Positions 1 through 8,040 are shown, numbered from the stretch's first letter. The stretch: DNA of 56,735 nucleotides from Aquidulcibacter sp. (GCA_027532555.1 JAPZTJ010000068.1:1-56735); one strand, 5' to 3'. The notes: a model not told the origin generated them from the letters alone. Translations and numbers: made by a program.

Positions 1-361
1 CGAATTAAAGATGAGTTCATCGTCAACCTCTCCTGAGTTTGGTCGTTCAAAGTGCATCGAGTCACCGACCTATAGCACGCACTTGGTCTGGATTTGGCTA
101 CAAGAAAATGTGAACGCGTCGCGGGATTGTATGCGGCTACCTGTAGCTGAACATGTTGAGCATAGGGTCTTTAGGGTTAACGAGGTTGACCGCCCGCCAA
201 AGACTTTTGCCATTTATTTGGAAAATCCACTCACTTTTGAATGTCCGCTTTCGCCTCCCACGCCCCCGAAGCCGACCTTCCGCAATCGGCCAAGTTTTGC
301 CGAAATGCCGACAATCTCAAATGCGGTAAACCAGGTCAATTAGGCGGTATTGAATGCACAA
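1..361. other. Left-edge intergenic stretch, no convincing gene
   Basis: I see no gene with a credible ribosome binding site or recognisable protein here. A 110-codon plus-strand frame (11-343) has a low-complexity, proline-rich tail and overlaps a dispersed repeat, so it is not called. The only structure I can support is the repeat copy at 238-292. The sequence before base 1 is unknown, so this may be the end of a longer intergenic region. Confidence 0.5.
238..292 (+). repeat. Dispersed intergenic repeat, copy 1
   Basis: This is one member of a roughly 50-base family. It opens with GAATGTCCGCTTTCGCC and closes with CCGCAATCGGCCA, with a C-rich middle. Other members lie at 5117-5167, 7474-7525, 10546-10597 and 36891-36942. 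All copies sit between genes. Confidence 0.55.
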
Positions 362-1414
362 TTAGTCCGCGGCCTTTGGGCCGCGCAAATCCTCCGATTT
401 TTTGGCGTAACCAGTATTCCTGAGTGGTTGAGTGTTGGCTTTCAGAAACGCAAGCACACGCGGCCAGCTGTCGACCCGAGCGGCAGCATTGCCTTCTACG
501 CTGCCGCCATATTGGCCAAGACTGGCGTAAAACGATGCGTCCTTTGGGATCGGCGGTCCAAACAAGAGATGCCCCGCATCGGCATATGCCAGAACTGTCA
601 CAGGGGGACCGTCCCGTGTTTGCGCGCGCGCTTGGACATTGCGTGCCATGGGGCAAGCTGGCCACATCGTCTCGGCTTCTCCGCAAACCAAAAGCGTGGC
701 CGCCTGTGCATGTTCGATCGGGATGGCTGCGCGTGCGGCGGCATCTTTTTGGTTGGGATCTTCAACTGAACGATAAACGCTGATAACACCCTCGACTGGG
801 TCCCAGCCGGCAAATGGCATGGTGGGAACGTCCCGCCCATCTGTTGTCCACGAGGCTATGGAGCTAGCGCCACCTTTTGTCCAATCAATGCCATTCCACG
901 CCACACTGCTTGGCATGCCGGCGACAACGGCGCGCAAATCTGGTCTGCGTGTAGCGACAAGCAGTGCCGCTTCTGCGCCTTTCGATCCACCCATCAATGC
1001 TAAGCGATTTGCATCGACCCTGGGCTGCGTAGCGAGCCATTCAAAGCTGCGATCAAACAGCTCAAGGGGAATACGCTCTAGCGTTTTTGATGTGCCGGGT
1101 GCACCAAAATATGCCAGCTGCAATACGCTGAAGCCTTCGCGTTGCAGGGCTAGTGCCATATCCAGCGTAGCGTGCCCCAAACCGCCTTCAGATCCGCCAA
1201 GTAGAATTATACCGGGTGACTTTTTGGTCGTCTGGGCTGGAAAATAGTTTCCAACTAAGTTCGCTTCATTGACGTGCACGCCAGTGGGACCGGGGGCAAG
1301 TACCTCGGCTTTCGGTGATCCATAATCTTGGGGCGCGGCCAGCTGAAACATTGAGGCGGCACCTAACAGTGACGCGACCAATAATCCGACAACTAGTCCT
1401 TTGTTCCAGCGCAT
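362..1414 (-). CDS. Alpha/beta hydrolase, BAAT/acyl-CoA thioesterase C-terminal type
   Basis: A 350-residue hydrolase of the dienelactone hydrolase/BAAT superfamily, probably anchored in the membrane or exported: residues 5-30 form a hydrophobic segment after a short basic start. The oxyanion-side strand is IILLGGSEGG. The nucleophile elbow is GGSKGAE near residue 144, and a histidine in YADAGHLLFGPP near residue 287 would complete the triad. The acidic member, usually an Asp in a GEDD-type loop, is here GEAETMWPA, so the third residue is uncertain. I chose the ATG at 1414 because a GGAG lies eight bases before it; a TTG at 1450 would add 12 residues. It follows the two-component system on the same strand after 91 bases and may be co-transcribed. 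The substrate is unknown. Confidence 0.75.
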   Translation of the reverse strand: MRWNKGLVVGLLVASLLGAASMFQLAAPQDYGSPKAEVLAPGPTGVHVNEANLVGNYFPAQTTKKSPGIILLGGSEGGLGHATLDMALALQREGFSVLQLAYFGAPGTSKTLERIPLELFDRSFEWLATQPRVDANRLALMGGSKGAEAALLVATRRPDLRAVVAGMPSSVAWNGIDWTKGGASSIASWTTDGRDVPTMPFAGWDPVEGVISVYRSVEDPNQKDAAARAAIPIEHAQAATLLVCGEAETMWPACPMARNVQARAQTRDGPPVTVLAYADAGHLLFGPPIPKDASFYASLGQYGGSVEGNAAARVDSWPRVLAFLKANTQPLRNTGYAKKSEDLRGPKAAD

Positions 1415-1505
1415 TGAAGGGCTCCAACGTGATGGGGCAAACTCGCTCAAAAGTGATTGTTGTTGCAGTGCTGAGGATCAGCGCGTCAGGGTGATAAACG
1501 TCATG

Positions 1506-2111
1506 TCATAGCCAGCCCTTATTGCGCGCAATGCGCGCTGCTTCGATGCGGCTAGCTGCACCGAGTTTGGTCGATGCTTCAGACAAATAGTTCCGTACCG
1601 TACCCGGCGACAGATCGAGCATCCGCGCAATATCCTTGTTGGAGCAGCCTTCATCAGCATGTCGCAGGACGGCGCGCTCGCGATCGGATAGCGGATTGCT
1701 TGGGGTATCCCAAGCCGCATCGGCAAGCTCTGGCGCAATCGCCCGCCCGCCTGCAGCGACTTTGCGAATTGCAGCGGCAAGTACTTCCGAGGGCGTATCT
1801 TTTAACAAATAGCCGCGCACGCCTGCATCCATAGCGCGCCGCAAATAGCCCGCGCGACCGAATGTGGTAACAATGAACACCTTTGTGGATGCCTTTTCCT
1901 TCGCAAGGGTTTCGGCAACATCCAACCCAGTAAGCTTTGGCATTTCAATATCGGAGAGCAGAACATCTGGGCGGTGCGTGCGTACGGCTTCGAGTGCTGC
2001 CTCGCCGTCGCCGACACGTGCAACGATCGTGATATCGCTTTCAAGCGACAGGAGCGCTGCAAGTGCGCCTAGCACTAGCGCTTGATCCTCGGCCAATACA
2101 ACGCTGATCAT
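1506..2111 (-). CDS. NarL/FixJ-type response regulator (DesR-like)
   Basis: A 201-residue response regulator. The receiver domain (1-120) has the acidic pocket at Asp9, the phospho-acceptor Asp54 in LLSDIEMPK and the conserved Lys104 in YLLKDTP. The C-terminal LuxR-type helix-turn-helix covers about 135-200 (SDRERAVLRHADEG, then NKDIARMLDLSPGTVRNYL). Its ATG overlaps the stop codon of the upstream kinase gene by one base (TGATG), a usual sign of translational coupling and of a cognate pair. The next genes upstream on this strand are an ABC exporter, so the likely target is that operon, as in DesKR- or LiaRS-like systems that answer to membrane stress. The signal and regulon cannot be read from the sequence. 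Confidence 0.9.
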   Translation of the reverse strand: MISVVLAEDQALVLGALAALLSLESDITIVARVGDGEAALEAVRTHRPDVLLSDIEMPKLTGLDVAETLAKEKASTKVFIVTTFGRAGYLRRAMDAGVRGYLLKDTPSEVLAAAIRKVAAGGRAIAPELADAAWDTPSNPLSDRERAVLRHADEGCSNKDIARMLDLSPGTVRNYLSEASTKLGAASRIEAARIARNKGWL

Positions 2112-3202
2112 CAGGTTGCCTCTATTGGTAAATAGGCTACAATTTTTGCGCCAGCGCGTCCGCCAGTAACGCTTAATCCTCCGCCAGCCGCAGCAAGGCG
2201 TGCGCGCATCCCGCCAATCCCGCCACCTTCACGTAACGCTTCCCCATTGCCGTCATCGCTTACCGTGAGGCTCAATCTATCGTCTGCGTTGGTAATAGCG
2301 ATCCGACAGGAGTTTGCGCCAGAATGCCGGATGACGTTTGTGATCGCTTCACGCAATGTCATGGCGAGCATTGCGTTTGCTCCGCGCTCGATTGCTTCGG
2401 CATCGCCCTCTACGATGGAGGCGATACCAGCAGCAGAAAGGGCTGTTTGTGAGGTTGCGATTTCGCGTGCCAGTGTAGCTCCAGTCATGCCAGCAACGGC
2501 AGCTCGGACGTCGGCTAACCCATCGCGTGCGGTCGCAGCTACGGCCCGCATTTCAGCCTCGGCTCCTTGAGGATCGCTCGCAGCAAGCCTAGCCGCGAGA
2601 TCGGCTTTGATCGCAATCAACGTCAATGTGCTCCCGAGCATGTCGTGCAGATCTCGGCCAATCCGTTCGCGCTCGGCAATCGCGGCGAGCTGCTTGACCT
2701 CAATTTGGGCCTTGGTGAGTGCGTGGTTTTTATCTCGCAACGCCGCTGTTGAAATGGTGCCGATGCCAACCATCACCATCATGAAGATGCCGAAGCCCCA
2801 GTAGAAGGGGTTTTGCTGACTTATAATCCCTGCGAGCACCGCGATGAACGCAAAAGCACCAACCAAAATCGCGGCCCGGCGCGTGGGGCGCAGATCCCCA
2901 ATCATGGCCGCCGCATAAATCGCGATGACAGTCCAATTGCCGTAAGTGGGGATCAATGCAATCGCGATAAATAGAGTGACGATGGAGCATATGATTAAGC
3001 GCCAGCCGGTTGCGCCGATCGCGAGACAATAGACAACCAAAAAGATCGTGACGCCGATCGTTGCACCAATTATTTGGATTGGCGTCGGCGCTTGAATGAA
3101 CCAAGGTATGAAGAACATCGGCAGATAGGCCAGCCAGAGCATAGGGCTTTCAAGGCTTCGCCACTGTGGTTTGGGGCTCTTATGCTGGTGGGTGTCAGTC
3201 AT
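2111..3202 (-). CDS. DesK-type sensor histidine kinase
   Basis: A 363-residue membrane histidine kinase. Residues 20-155 hold about five hydrophobic segments with no large periplasmic loop, so sensing is probably within the membrane. A short coiled coil follows, then the HisKA_3 dimerisation box with phospho-acceptor His186 (RERIGRDLHDMLGS). The ATPase domain has an N-box (REAITNVIRHSG, about 277-288), DDGNG and a G-rich GGIGGMRARL. I use the ATG at 3202 (MTDTHQHK). The reading frame stays open for another 78 codons upstream, but that part overlaps the permease gene and looks non-coding. The gene lies 32 bases after the permease and overlaps the regulator gene by one base. Confidence 0.9.
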   Translation of the reverse strand: MTDTHQHKSPKPQWRSLESPMLWLAYLPMFFIPWFIQAPTPIQIIGATIGVTIFLVVYCLAIGATGWRLIICSIVTLFIAIALIPTYGNWTVIAIYAAAMIGDLRPTRRAAILVGAFAFIAVLAGIISQQNPFYWGFGIFMMVMVGIGTISTAALRDKNHALTKAQIEVKQLAAIAERERIGRDLHDMLGSTLTLIAIKADLAARLAASDPQGAEAEMRAVAATARDGLADVRAAVAGMTGATLAREIATSQTALSAAGIASIVEGDAEAIERGANAMLAMTLREAITNVIRHSGANSCRIAITNADDRLSLTVSDDGNGEALREGGGIGGMRARLAAAGGGLSVTGGRAGAKIVAYLPIEAT

Positions 3203-3234
3203 GTTCGCACATTCATCGTAGTCGACCGGCTTGG

Positions 3235-3987
3235 TCAAGCGGCGTGCCGTTGTTGACCAGTCCAAGCAAACACAGCTGCTGCCAGAGACAGAAGTGCCAG
3301 CGGACCCGCATGCAGCCAAAAATAGGCCATTTCGCTGTGGCCAACTGCCATGAGCGCTAATTCGCCTAAATGATAGGATGGCAGCACCCATGCGATGGTT
3401 TGGATCGCCTCCGGCATGAGCGCGAGCGGTATCCACAATCCGCCCATAACTGCCATTCCCAAGAAAAGAACATTCACGATTGCCACAGCGCTTTTTGAGC
3501 CCATGCGATAGCCAACGCCAAGTCCTATCAATGCGAAAGGAATTACCGCCGTGATCTGCGTGCTAGCCATTAATGCCCATTGGGAAGCAGAAAGCTTGAT
3601 GCCAACCATGGCAGCCACTGCGTAGATAAGTGCGATTGCGATCGCGCTAAACGCCATCGTTGCCACAAGTTTACCAACAATGTGTGCGCCGGTTGGCATG
3701 GGGGACAGACGCTTCAGCTCGAGCTGGCCGCTTTCGCGTTCGCTGGCGACATTTGCTCCAAAACCAAATAGTGCCGGACCCATAACGGCGTAAACTCCAA
3801 ACGTCGCCAACATTTGTGTCACCACCGATTGATCACCTCGCCCCATGCCGACCGCAAACAAAGCATAGAATCCGACCGGCAATAAGACGGTAGGAATTGC
3901 AAACATCGGCATTCGGGCAGCTTTCAAAAATTCTGCCTTTGTCTCGCGCCAAAACACACCGGGCGCCGCAGCAACAAGAGTGGACAT
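3235..3987 (-). CDS. ABC-2 type transporter permease
   Basis: A 250-residue integral membrane protein with six predicted hydrophobic spans and the layout of ABC-2 exporter permeases. The cytoplasmic NVASERESGQLELKRLSPMP loop after the second span is the typical coupling motif (E-R-E-x-G-x-L-E-x-L). It starts at an ATG that overlaps the stop of the ATPase gene (TAATG), so the two are almost certainly made together and form a homodimeric or heterodimeric exporter. Export of a lipid, drug or peptide is possible. The neighbouring kinase and regulator suggest induction by membrane stress, but the sequence does not show what is exported. Confidence 0.88.
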   Translation of the reverse strand: MSTLVAAAPGVFWRETKAEFLKAARMPMFAIPTVLLPVGFYALFAVGMGRGDQSVVTQMLATFGVYAVMGPALFGFGANVASERESGQLELKRLSPMPTGAHIVGKLVATMAFSAIAIALIYAVAAMVGIKLSASQWALMASTQITAVIPFALIGLGVGYRMGSKSAVAIVNVLFLGMAVMGGLWIPLALMPEAIQTIAWVLPSYHLGELALMAVGHSEMAYFWLHAGPLALLSLAAAVFAWTGQQRHAA

Positions 3988-4898
3988 TATGCGGCTTCCT
4001 TTAAAGTGGCTTCGACAATGCTAGCCAACGCGTCTTCCAGCGATGCGGCGGTAACATCAACATCGTTGAGACTCGGGTCCGCGCGGAACAGTGCTTCCAG
4101 CGTATTACGAGCATGGCTGCTAAAGATTGAAGCGTCAGCACCGCGCAAAACAACTTTGATTACTCCGGGCAACGATTGTAGCACGCCAGCGCAAAGGGGC
4201 GTGCGCACACGGATGGTTGTACCAGCAACACGCCCTTTGATCGCCGCAGGCGAGCCGTCCGCCGCGATACGGCCATCGGCAATTACCACAAGGCGATCAG
4301 CAAGCGCTTCGGCTTCGTCCATGTGATGAGTGGCAAGCAAAATTGCGGCACCATTGGCAGCCTTTTCCCGGACAGTGCGCCACAGCGCATGACGCGCCTG
4401 CACATCCAAACCGGTTGTCGGCTCGTCGAGTACCAACAAATCTGGAGCTCCGGCAATAGCGAGCGCGAATTGCACGCGCCTTTGTTCGCCGCCAGAGAGT
4501 TTGTCACATGGTCGTTTGGCTAAAGCCGTAAGACCAGCTTGGTCCAGAATATCGGCAGTTTTCAACCCGCGCTTAAAGTAACCTGCATGCAACGTGATGA
4601 CCTCAGACACGGTCAAGGCATCCGGCAGGCCCGCTGCTTGCAGCATGACACCGAGGCGTGCGCGAGCATTCTGATGTCGCGGGTCGAGGCCAAATAATTT
4701 AATCACGCCAGCATCTGGCGAAAGCCGACCGCTAAGCAGGCCTACGATGGTCGATTTACCTGCACCATTGGGTCCAAGCAGAGCGGTTACAGTTCCAGGC
4801 TCCAAGGCGAAATCGAAATCTTGCAAAACATTGCGCTTGGCATAGGATTTTGAAACGCTTTGCAAAGCGGCAAGGTCCCCAGACGATATTGATGGCAA
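3987..4898 (-). CDS. ABC transporter ATP-binding protein
   Basis: A 303-residue ABC ATPase of the drug/antibiotic exporter (CcmA-like) group. Walker A is LLGPNGAGKST (about 41-50), the signature is LSGGEQRR (134-141), Walker B runs into DEPTTGLD (about 158-165), and the switch histidine is in LATHHMDEAE. After about residue 220 comes a C-terminal extension usual in this group. No ATG fits. The frame opens with TTG at 4898, placed eight bases after AAGGAG, which supports a TTG start. It is the first gene of the operon ATPase-permease-kinase-regulator. The promoter should lie in the 4899-5429 space shared with the divergent sdpR-like gene. Confidence 0.9.
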   Translation of the reverse strand: MPSISSGDLAALQSVSKSYAKRNVLQDFDFALEPGTVTALLGPNGAGKSTIVGLLSGRLSPDAGVIKLFGLDPRHQNARARLGVMLQAAGLPDALTVSEVITLHAGYFKRGLKTADILDQAGLTALAKRPCDKLSGGEQRRVQFALAIAGAPDLLVLDEPTTGLDVQARHALWRTVREKAANGAAILLATHHMDEAEALADRLVVIADGRIAADGSPAAIKGRVAGTTIRVRTPLCAGVLQSLPGVIKVVLRGADASIFSSHARNTLEALFRADPSLNDVDVTAASLEDALASIVEATLKEAA

Positions 4899-5055
4899 GG
4901 CACATCTCCTTATGATGCGCCTTCATATTGCGACAGTTATCTTCTGGGACAGTGCGGTAAGTCAGATGCCAAACGTGACAAATGTCAGGCGGGCATGTGC
5001 GCCTAGCGGTGCTGTGTCCAATGAATGGTGCACCGCCTGTGCTTTGGCCCAAAGT

Positions 5056-5101
5056 TGAGGGAGGTGCCCCTTCGAATTCGGACGACCGGAAGTTAGAGTT
5101 T
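5056..5101 (+). mobile_element. Solitary IS407-like insertion-sequence end
   Basis: The stretch begins TGAGGGAGGTGCCCC and continues with GAATTCGG and GAAGTTAGAGTTT. The left end of the complete insertion sequence at 7959 begins TGACGTGCTCCCC and continues GAATTCGG and TAAGTTAGAGTTT. The two can be aligned over about 40 bases with small gaps. No transposase follows, so this looks like a leftover end of a related element. It is not an exact copy, so chance or a different IS3-family member is possible. Confidence 0.45.
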
Positions 5102-5116
5102 GCCCTTCAGACGAAG

Positions 5117-5167
5117 GGCCGCTTTTGGCTGCCGCGTGCTCCTAAGCAGACCAACCGCTTTCGGCCA
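5117..5167 (+). repeat. Dispersed intergenic repeat, copy 2
   Basis: This copy opens with GGGCCGCTTTTGGC and closes with AAGCAGACCAACCGCTTTCG followed by GCCA. It matches the other members best in the CAGACC-CCGC-TCGGCCA half. It directly follows the solitary insertion-sequence end. Confidence 0.55.
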
Positions 5168-5393
5168 GCTATGGCCAATCGTCGTTGCAGTCAGGGGGCG
5201 ATTGGTTTGCATGCCGTTTGAATGTCTCAAGTGACGATAATCCTTGGCATTAATGTCCAAACATTTCGCAATGTTGTCCAAGCGGATTGGCAATTTGGCT
5301 GGATTGCGATCTGTCCTAAGCAAAACATTCTGATGGCCCTGAACACTTGTCCCAAGATCACCAAAGTTTCGTGCTCATTAGAAACGGGAATTG

Positions 5394-5424
5394 TTGACAA
5401 GCAGAATTTCGTCATTTAGCTAAA
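5394..5424 (+). promoter_or_regulatory. Promoter and palindromic operator of the sdpR-like gene
   Basis: A perfect -35 box TTGACA (5394-5399) is followed after 17 bases by TAGCTA (5417-5422) as a weak -10. The -10 lies inside the perfect palindrome TTTAGCTAAA (5415-5424), which is followed by a second TAGCTA. An ArsR-family autorepressor binding there would block RNA polymerase. The start codon at 5430 lies about seven bases after the -10, so the transcript is probably leaderless. Confidence 0.5.
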
Positions 5425-5429
5425 TAGCT

Positions 5430-5732
5430 ATGAACGATGTATTTGACGCCCTTTCTCATCCAATTCGCCGCCAAGTCCTTGAAATGCTCAAGCGTGGTGG
5501 AATGACTGCAGGCGAAATCGCGGGTCGCTTTCCAGTTTCAAAACCAACGATGTCAGGGCACTTCGCCAAACTCAAGGCTGCCGGCCTGATCCAAGGAGAA
5601 AATCAGGGTGGCTCGATCATGTACACTTTGAACCTCTCAACTCTGGAGGAGGCCTTGTTGAGCTTTATGGGACGGGTGGGAATTGCTGGCGGGAAGCCAA
5701 ATGAGCAGCCCAAAGATGGGGTAACCGCATGA
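5430..5732 (+). CDS. ArsR-family autorepressor, SdpR-like
   Basis: A 100-residue winged helix-turn-helix protein (FDALSHPIRRQVLEMLKRGG, then AGEIAGRFPVSKPTMSGHFA as the recognition region). It has no metal-binding cysteine or histidine cluster, as in SdpR rather than ArsR/SmtB sensors. Its stop overlaps the start of the next gene (ATGA), and that gene is an SdpI-like membrane protein. In Bacillus, SdpR represses its own operon and is held at the membrane by SdpI when the toxin is present. The same logic is inferred here; no toxin gene is seen. There is no ribosome binding site before the ATG. Confidence 0.88.
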   Translation: MNDVFDALSHPIRRQVLEMLKRGGMTAGEIAGRFPVSKPTMSGHFAKLKAAGLIQGENQGGSIMYTLNLSTLEEALLSFMGRVGIAGGKPNEQPKDGVTA

Positions 5733-6382
5733 ATACTGGCCGTCTGCTTTTTACAAACTTCTTGATTGCAGGCGCCATGATCTGTTTTGGATTCTGGGTG
5801 GCTTCAGGCCTTGAACCGAATGCAACATTGCCGATCCATTGGAATGCGAGGGGCGATGCTGATAGGTTCGCCCCAGCAGCCGCGGCGTTGCTTTGGCCTG
5901 CAGGAGCCTCGCCTCTATTCGGTTTACTTTTTGCTTCTCTACCCAGCGTTGAGCCCTTCCGGCGGCGATTAGAATCTTCAACCCATTTGTGGCGATCCAT
6001 ATGGATCGGGACAATGTTTCTGATGGCCTGCCTTCAGCTCATGATCGCCGCACTGGGTCTTGGTTGGCAGCGTACTCCGGACTTTTTATTGATTGGGCTT
6101 GGCGCGCTTATGGTTCTGATTGGAGATAATCTTCCCAAATCTAGGCCAAACTTTTTCGTCGGCATTCGGACCCCTTGGACACTGGGCGATACTGATATCT
6201 GGATTGCTACCCATCGTTTTGGCGGGAAGATTATGTTGAGCGCTGGTTGCGCGACCTTGCTCATGGCGTTCTTGCCAATTTCACCAGAGGCTCGTGCTGC
6301 CACTATAATCTTCTTGCTTGTAATCCTTGTGGTGGTCCCGACACTTTATAGCTGGATGCTTTGGCAAAAGAGAGCGCAGTAG
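5729..6382 (+). CDS. SdpI-family membrane protein (DUF1648)
   Basis: A 217-residue membrane protein with six hydrophobic spans. The first loop carries the DUF1648 signature TLPIHWNARGDADRFA at about 30-46, and the C-terminal half has the SdpI hallmark RPNFFVGIRTPWTLGDTDIW near 145-165. Bacillus SdpI gives immunity to the SdpC killing peptide and also acts as a receptor that sequesters SdpR. Many proteobacterial homologues occur without sdpABC, as here. It is translationally coupled to the upstream regulator (4-base overlap), so a signal-transducing pair is likely. What it senses is unknown. Confidence 0.88.
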   Translation: MNTGRLLFTNFLIAGAMICFGFWVASGLEPNATLPIHWNARGDADRFAPAAAALLWPAGASPLFGLLFASLPSVEPFRRRLESSTHLWRSIWIGTMFLMACLQLMIAALGLGWQRTPDFLLIGLGALMVLIGDNLPKSRPNFFVGIRTPWTLGDTDIWIATHRFGGKIMLSAGCATLLMAFLPISPEARAATIIFLLVILVVVPTLYSWMLWQKRAQ

Positions 6383-6398
6383 TGCGACGGAGCAGAAT

Positions 6399-7361
6399 AT
6401 GTTGAAACCTCTCTGGGCAATGATATTGGCCGCAGCACTTAGCCTTCCTGTATCTGCCGCCCCGGTCGGCTTGGATGGCCAGATTCAAGCGGCTGGGCCA
6501 CAGGGCCCATTGGCCGGGACGATTGTGCACTCCAGCAAGCGGCAAAGTCCTGTCGCATTGATAATTCCCGGTTCTGGTCCGACTGATCGAGATGGAAATA
6601 GTCCACTCTGTGTCCAAGCTTCCACTTATCGCCTTCTAGCTGAAGGGCTTGCGGCACAGGGCATATCAAGCGTGCGAATTGATAAACGCGGCTTGTTCGG
6701 AAGCAGCACGGCGGTTTCAGATCCCAATACTGTGGTCATCGATGACTATGTGACCGATACTGCTGCATGGGTAAGTGTCATTCGCGAGCGAACGGGTGCC
6801 CCGTGCGTTTGGCTGATTGGCCATAGCGAGGGCGGGTTGGTAGCGCTCGCCGCAGCACAAAAGGTCGAAAACCTTTGTGGATTAATACTGATTGCCTCTT
6901 CAGGCAGGCCAATGGGCGAAGTCATTAAGTCTCAACTTCGCGCAAACCCAGCCAATGCTCCAATAATTGCAGCTGCCAATCGTGCGATTGATGCCCTGGC
7001 TGCGGGCCAAAGAGTTGATGCCACAGATCTGCCACAGCCACTTTTGCAGCTGTTTCATCCAGCAATACAGGGCTTCCTTATGAGTACATTTGCTCTCGAC
7101 CCGTCAAAACTTGCTGCCCAAGTTCAATTGCCGATCCTTATCGTGCAAGGTGGCAAAGATCTGCAAGTATCGACTTTAGATGCTGAACGGCTGAAGGCCG
7201 CAAACCCCAAAGCGACATTAGAGATCCTGCCAAGCGCCAACCATGTACTCAAAGACATTGAGGGCGATAGTCCAGCTGAGAATCTTGCGGCCTATGGCGC
7301 AGCAGACTTGCCGCTCGCAAAGGGCACCATTGCAACGATTTCTAACTTCATCGGCAAATAG
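6399..7361 (+). CDS. Secreted alpha/beta hydrolase
   Basis: A 320-residue serine hydrolase with an N-terminal signal peptide (MLKPLWAMILAAALSLPVSA). The core has IIPGSGPTDRDGN as the oxyanion loop, VRIDKRG, the nucleophile GHSEGG with Ser143, an Asp in GGKDLQ near 261 and a His in ANHVLK near 286, so the triad is complete. The ATG at 6399 is preferred because it gives a clean signal peptide and avoids overlap with the sdpI-like gene; an earlier frame start at 6327 would lie inside that gene. It follows sdpI after 16 bases and is probably in the same operon. The substrate is unknown; peptidase or esterase activity is possible in this superfamily. Confidence 0.8.
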   Translation: MLKPLWAMILAAALSLPVSAAPVGLDGQIQAAGPQGPLAGTIVHSSKRQSPVALIIPGSGPTDRDGNSPLCVQASTYRLLAEGLAAQGISSVRIDKRGLFGSSTAVSDPNTVVIDDYVTDTAAWVSVIRERTGAPCVWLIGHSEGGLVALAAAQKVENLCGLILIASSGRPMGEVIKSQLRANPANAPIIAAANRAIDALAAGQRVDATDLPQPLLQLFHPAIQGFLMSTFALDPSKLAAQVQLPILIVQGGKDLQVSTLDAERLKAANPKATLEILPSANHVLKDIEGDSPAENLAAYGAADLPLAKGTIATISNFIGK

Positions 7362-7473
7362 AAACTCTGCCCCTAAATTCATTTATGCTGAAACTAAAGC
7401 TGCTGCCGTAGATGATCCATGTTTAAGTGCTCCCTAATCGTTAGCCCGCTGGGTGTTTCTGTCAGCTCTCAAA

Positions 7474-7525
7474 CCTCCGCTTTAGCCTCTACACACACCC
7501 AAACCAGACCAGCCGCAATCGGCCA
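7474..7525 (+). repeat. Dispersed intergenic repeat, copy 3
   Basis: It runs from CTCCGCTTTAGCC through CCCAAACCAGACC to CCGCAATCGGCCA. Its right half is also the start of the 186-base direct repeat, so the larger repeat contains part of this family. Confidence 0.55.
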
Positions 7526-7689
7526 CTTGAAGACATTATGATCGAATCATGTTGTCGTATTAATTGAAGTTCACTGTGCTTGTTACATTCAGGAACAAGT
7601 TCGACAGGTCAGAGCCGCGGACGTGACATCCAATAGTGACGCGCTTTAACTGGCAAAAATGCGCGCTTTAACTGGGTCGCACAAAACTG
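7504..7689. repeat. 186-base direct repeat, left copy
   Basis: It aligns without gaps to 36921-37106 with 13 differences counted by eye. The two copies are in the same orientation and bracket about 29.4 kb of accessory genes. The shared part ends at CACAAAACTG; after that the left copy continues TGCGCGCC and the right copy enters tRNA-Arg. Confidence 0.8.
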
Positions 7690-7817
7690 TGCGCGCCACC
7701 TAAGCCGCGACTTAGCACTTTCCATATTTTATGGGGTTTGGCGACCGTCAAACTTAAAGTGCGTCCTGAAAAACAGTTAAAGAGCGTCTTTTCCCGACAA
7801 AAATCAGTTAAAGGGCG
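7641..7817. repeat. Array of inverted short motifs, GCGCTTTAACTG
   Basis: GCGCTTTAACTGG occurs at 7641-7653 and 7663-7675. The reverse form CAGTTAAAG followed by AGCG or GGCG occurs at 7774-7786 and 7805-7817, with a weaker AACTTAAAGTGCG near 7751-7763. The two sets face each other across about 75 bases. Such multiple, oriented repeats are typical of transposase-binding ends (Tn7-like or IS21-like elements). No transposase lies between them, so this may be a short non-autonomous element. Confidence 0.5.
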
Positions 7818-8040
7818 GAATTTCGCGCGGTGATGACCGTCTTGTTCGTCGACGCCACTAGGCAAAAAAGGCGTGACCCATTTCTAGTCTAGCTTGAAAA
7901 GACGTCCAATGCCCGAGACTAAACTCCATAGGCCCAACGATGGGTAGCAGTGCAACCGTGACGTGCTCCCCTGAATTCGGGCCATGGTAAGTTAGAGTTT
8001 TCCAGTTATCTGTCCCTGTGCTGGGGAGGAGTGGAAGACG

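Larger units (their letters stand above)
4899..5429. other. Divergent intergenic region with repeats
   Basis: About 530 bases between the ABC/two-component operon (minus) and the sdpR-like gene (plus). It contains a solitary insertion-sequence end (5056-5101), a copy of the dispersed repeat (5117-5167) and a promoter/operator next to 5430. A segment around 5280-5340 resembles 10813-10875 at roughly two bases in three and may be a more degenerate relative of the repeat family. No protein-coding frame here is convincing. Confidence 0.6.
7362..7958. other. Intergenic region with repeats, left border of the accessory island
   Basis: No gene is supported. The region holds a dispersed repeat copy (7474-7525), the left 186-base direct repeat (7504-7689), and a set of short inverted motifs built on GCGCTTTAACTG / CAGTTAAAG (7641-7817). 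It also has a small hairpin CGCACA-AAAC-TGTGCG at the end of the direct repeat. The last 100 bases are the left flank of the insertion sequence and may be the remains of a gene interrupted by it. Confidence 0.6.

Noticed and set aside
11-343. A 110-codon plus-strand frame at the left edge
   Set aside because: Proline-rich, no ribosome binding site, and it runs through a dispersed repeat copy; no resemblance to a known protein.
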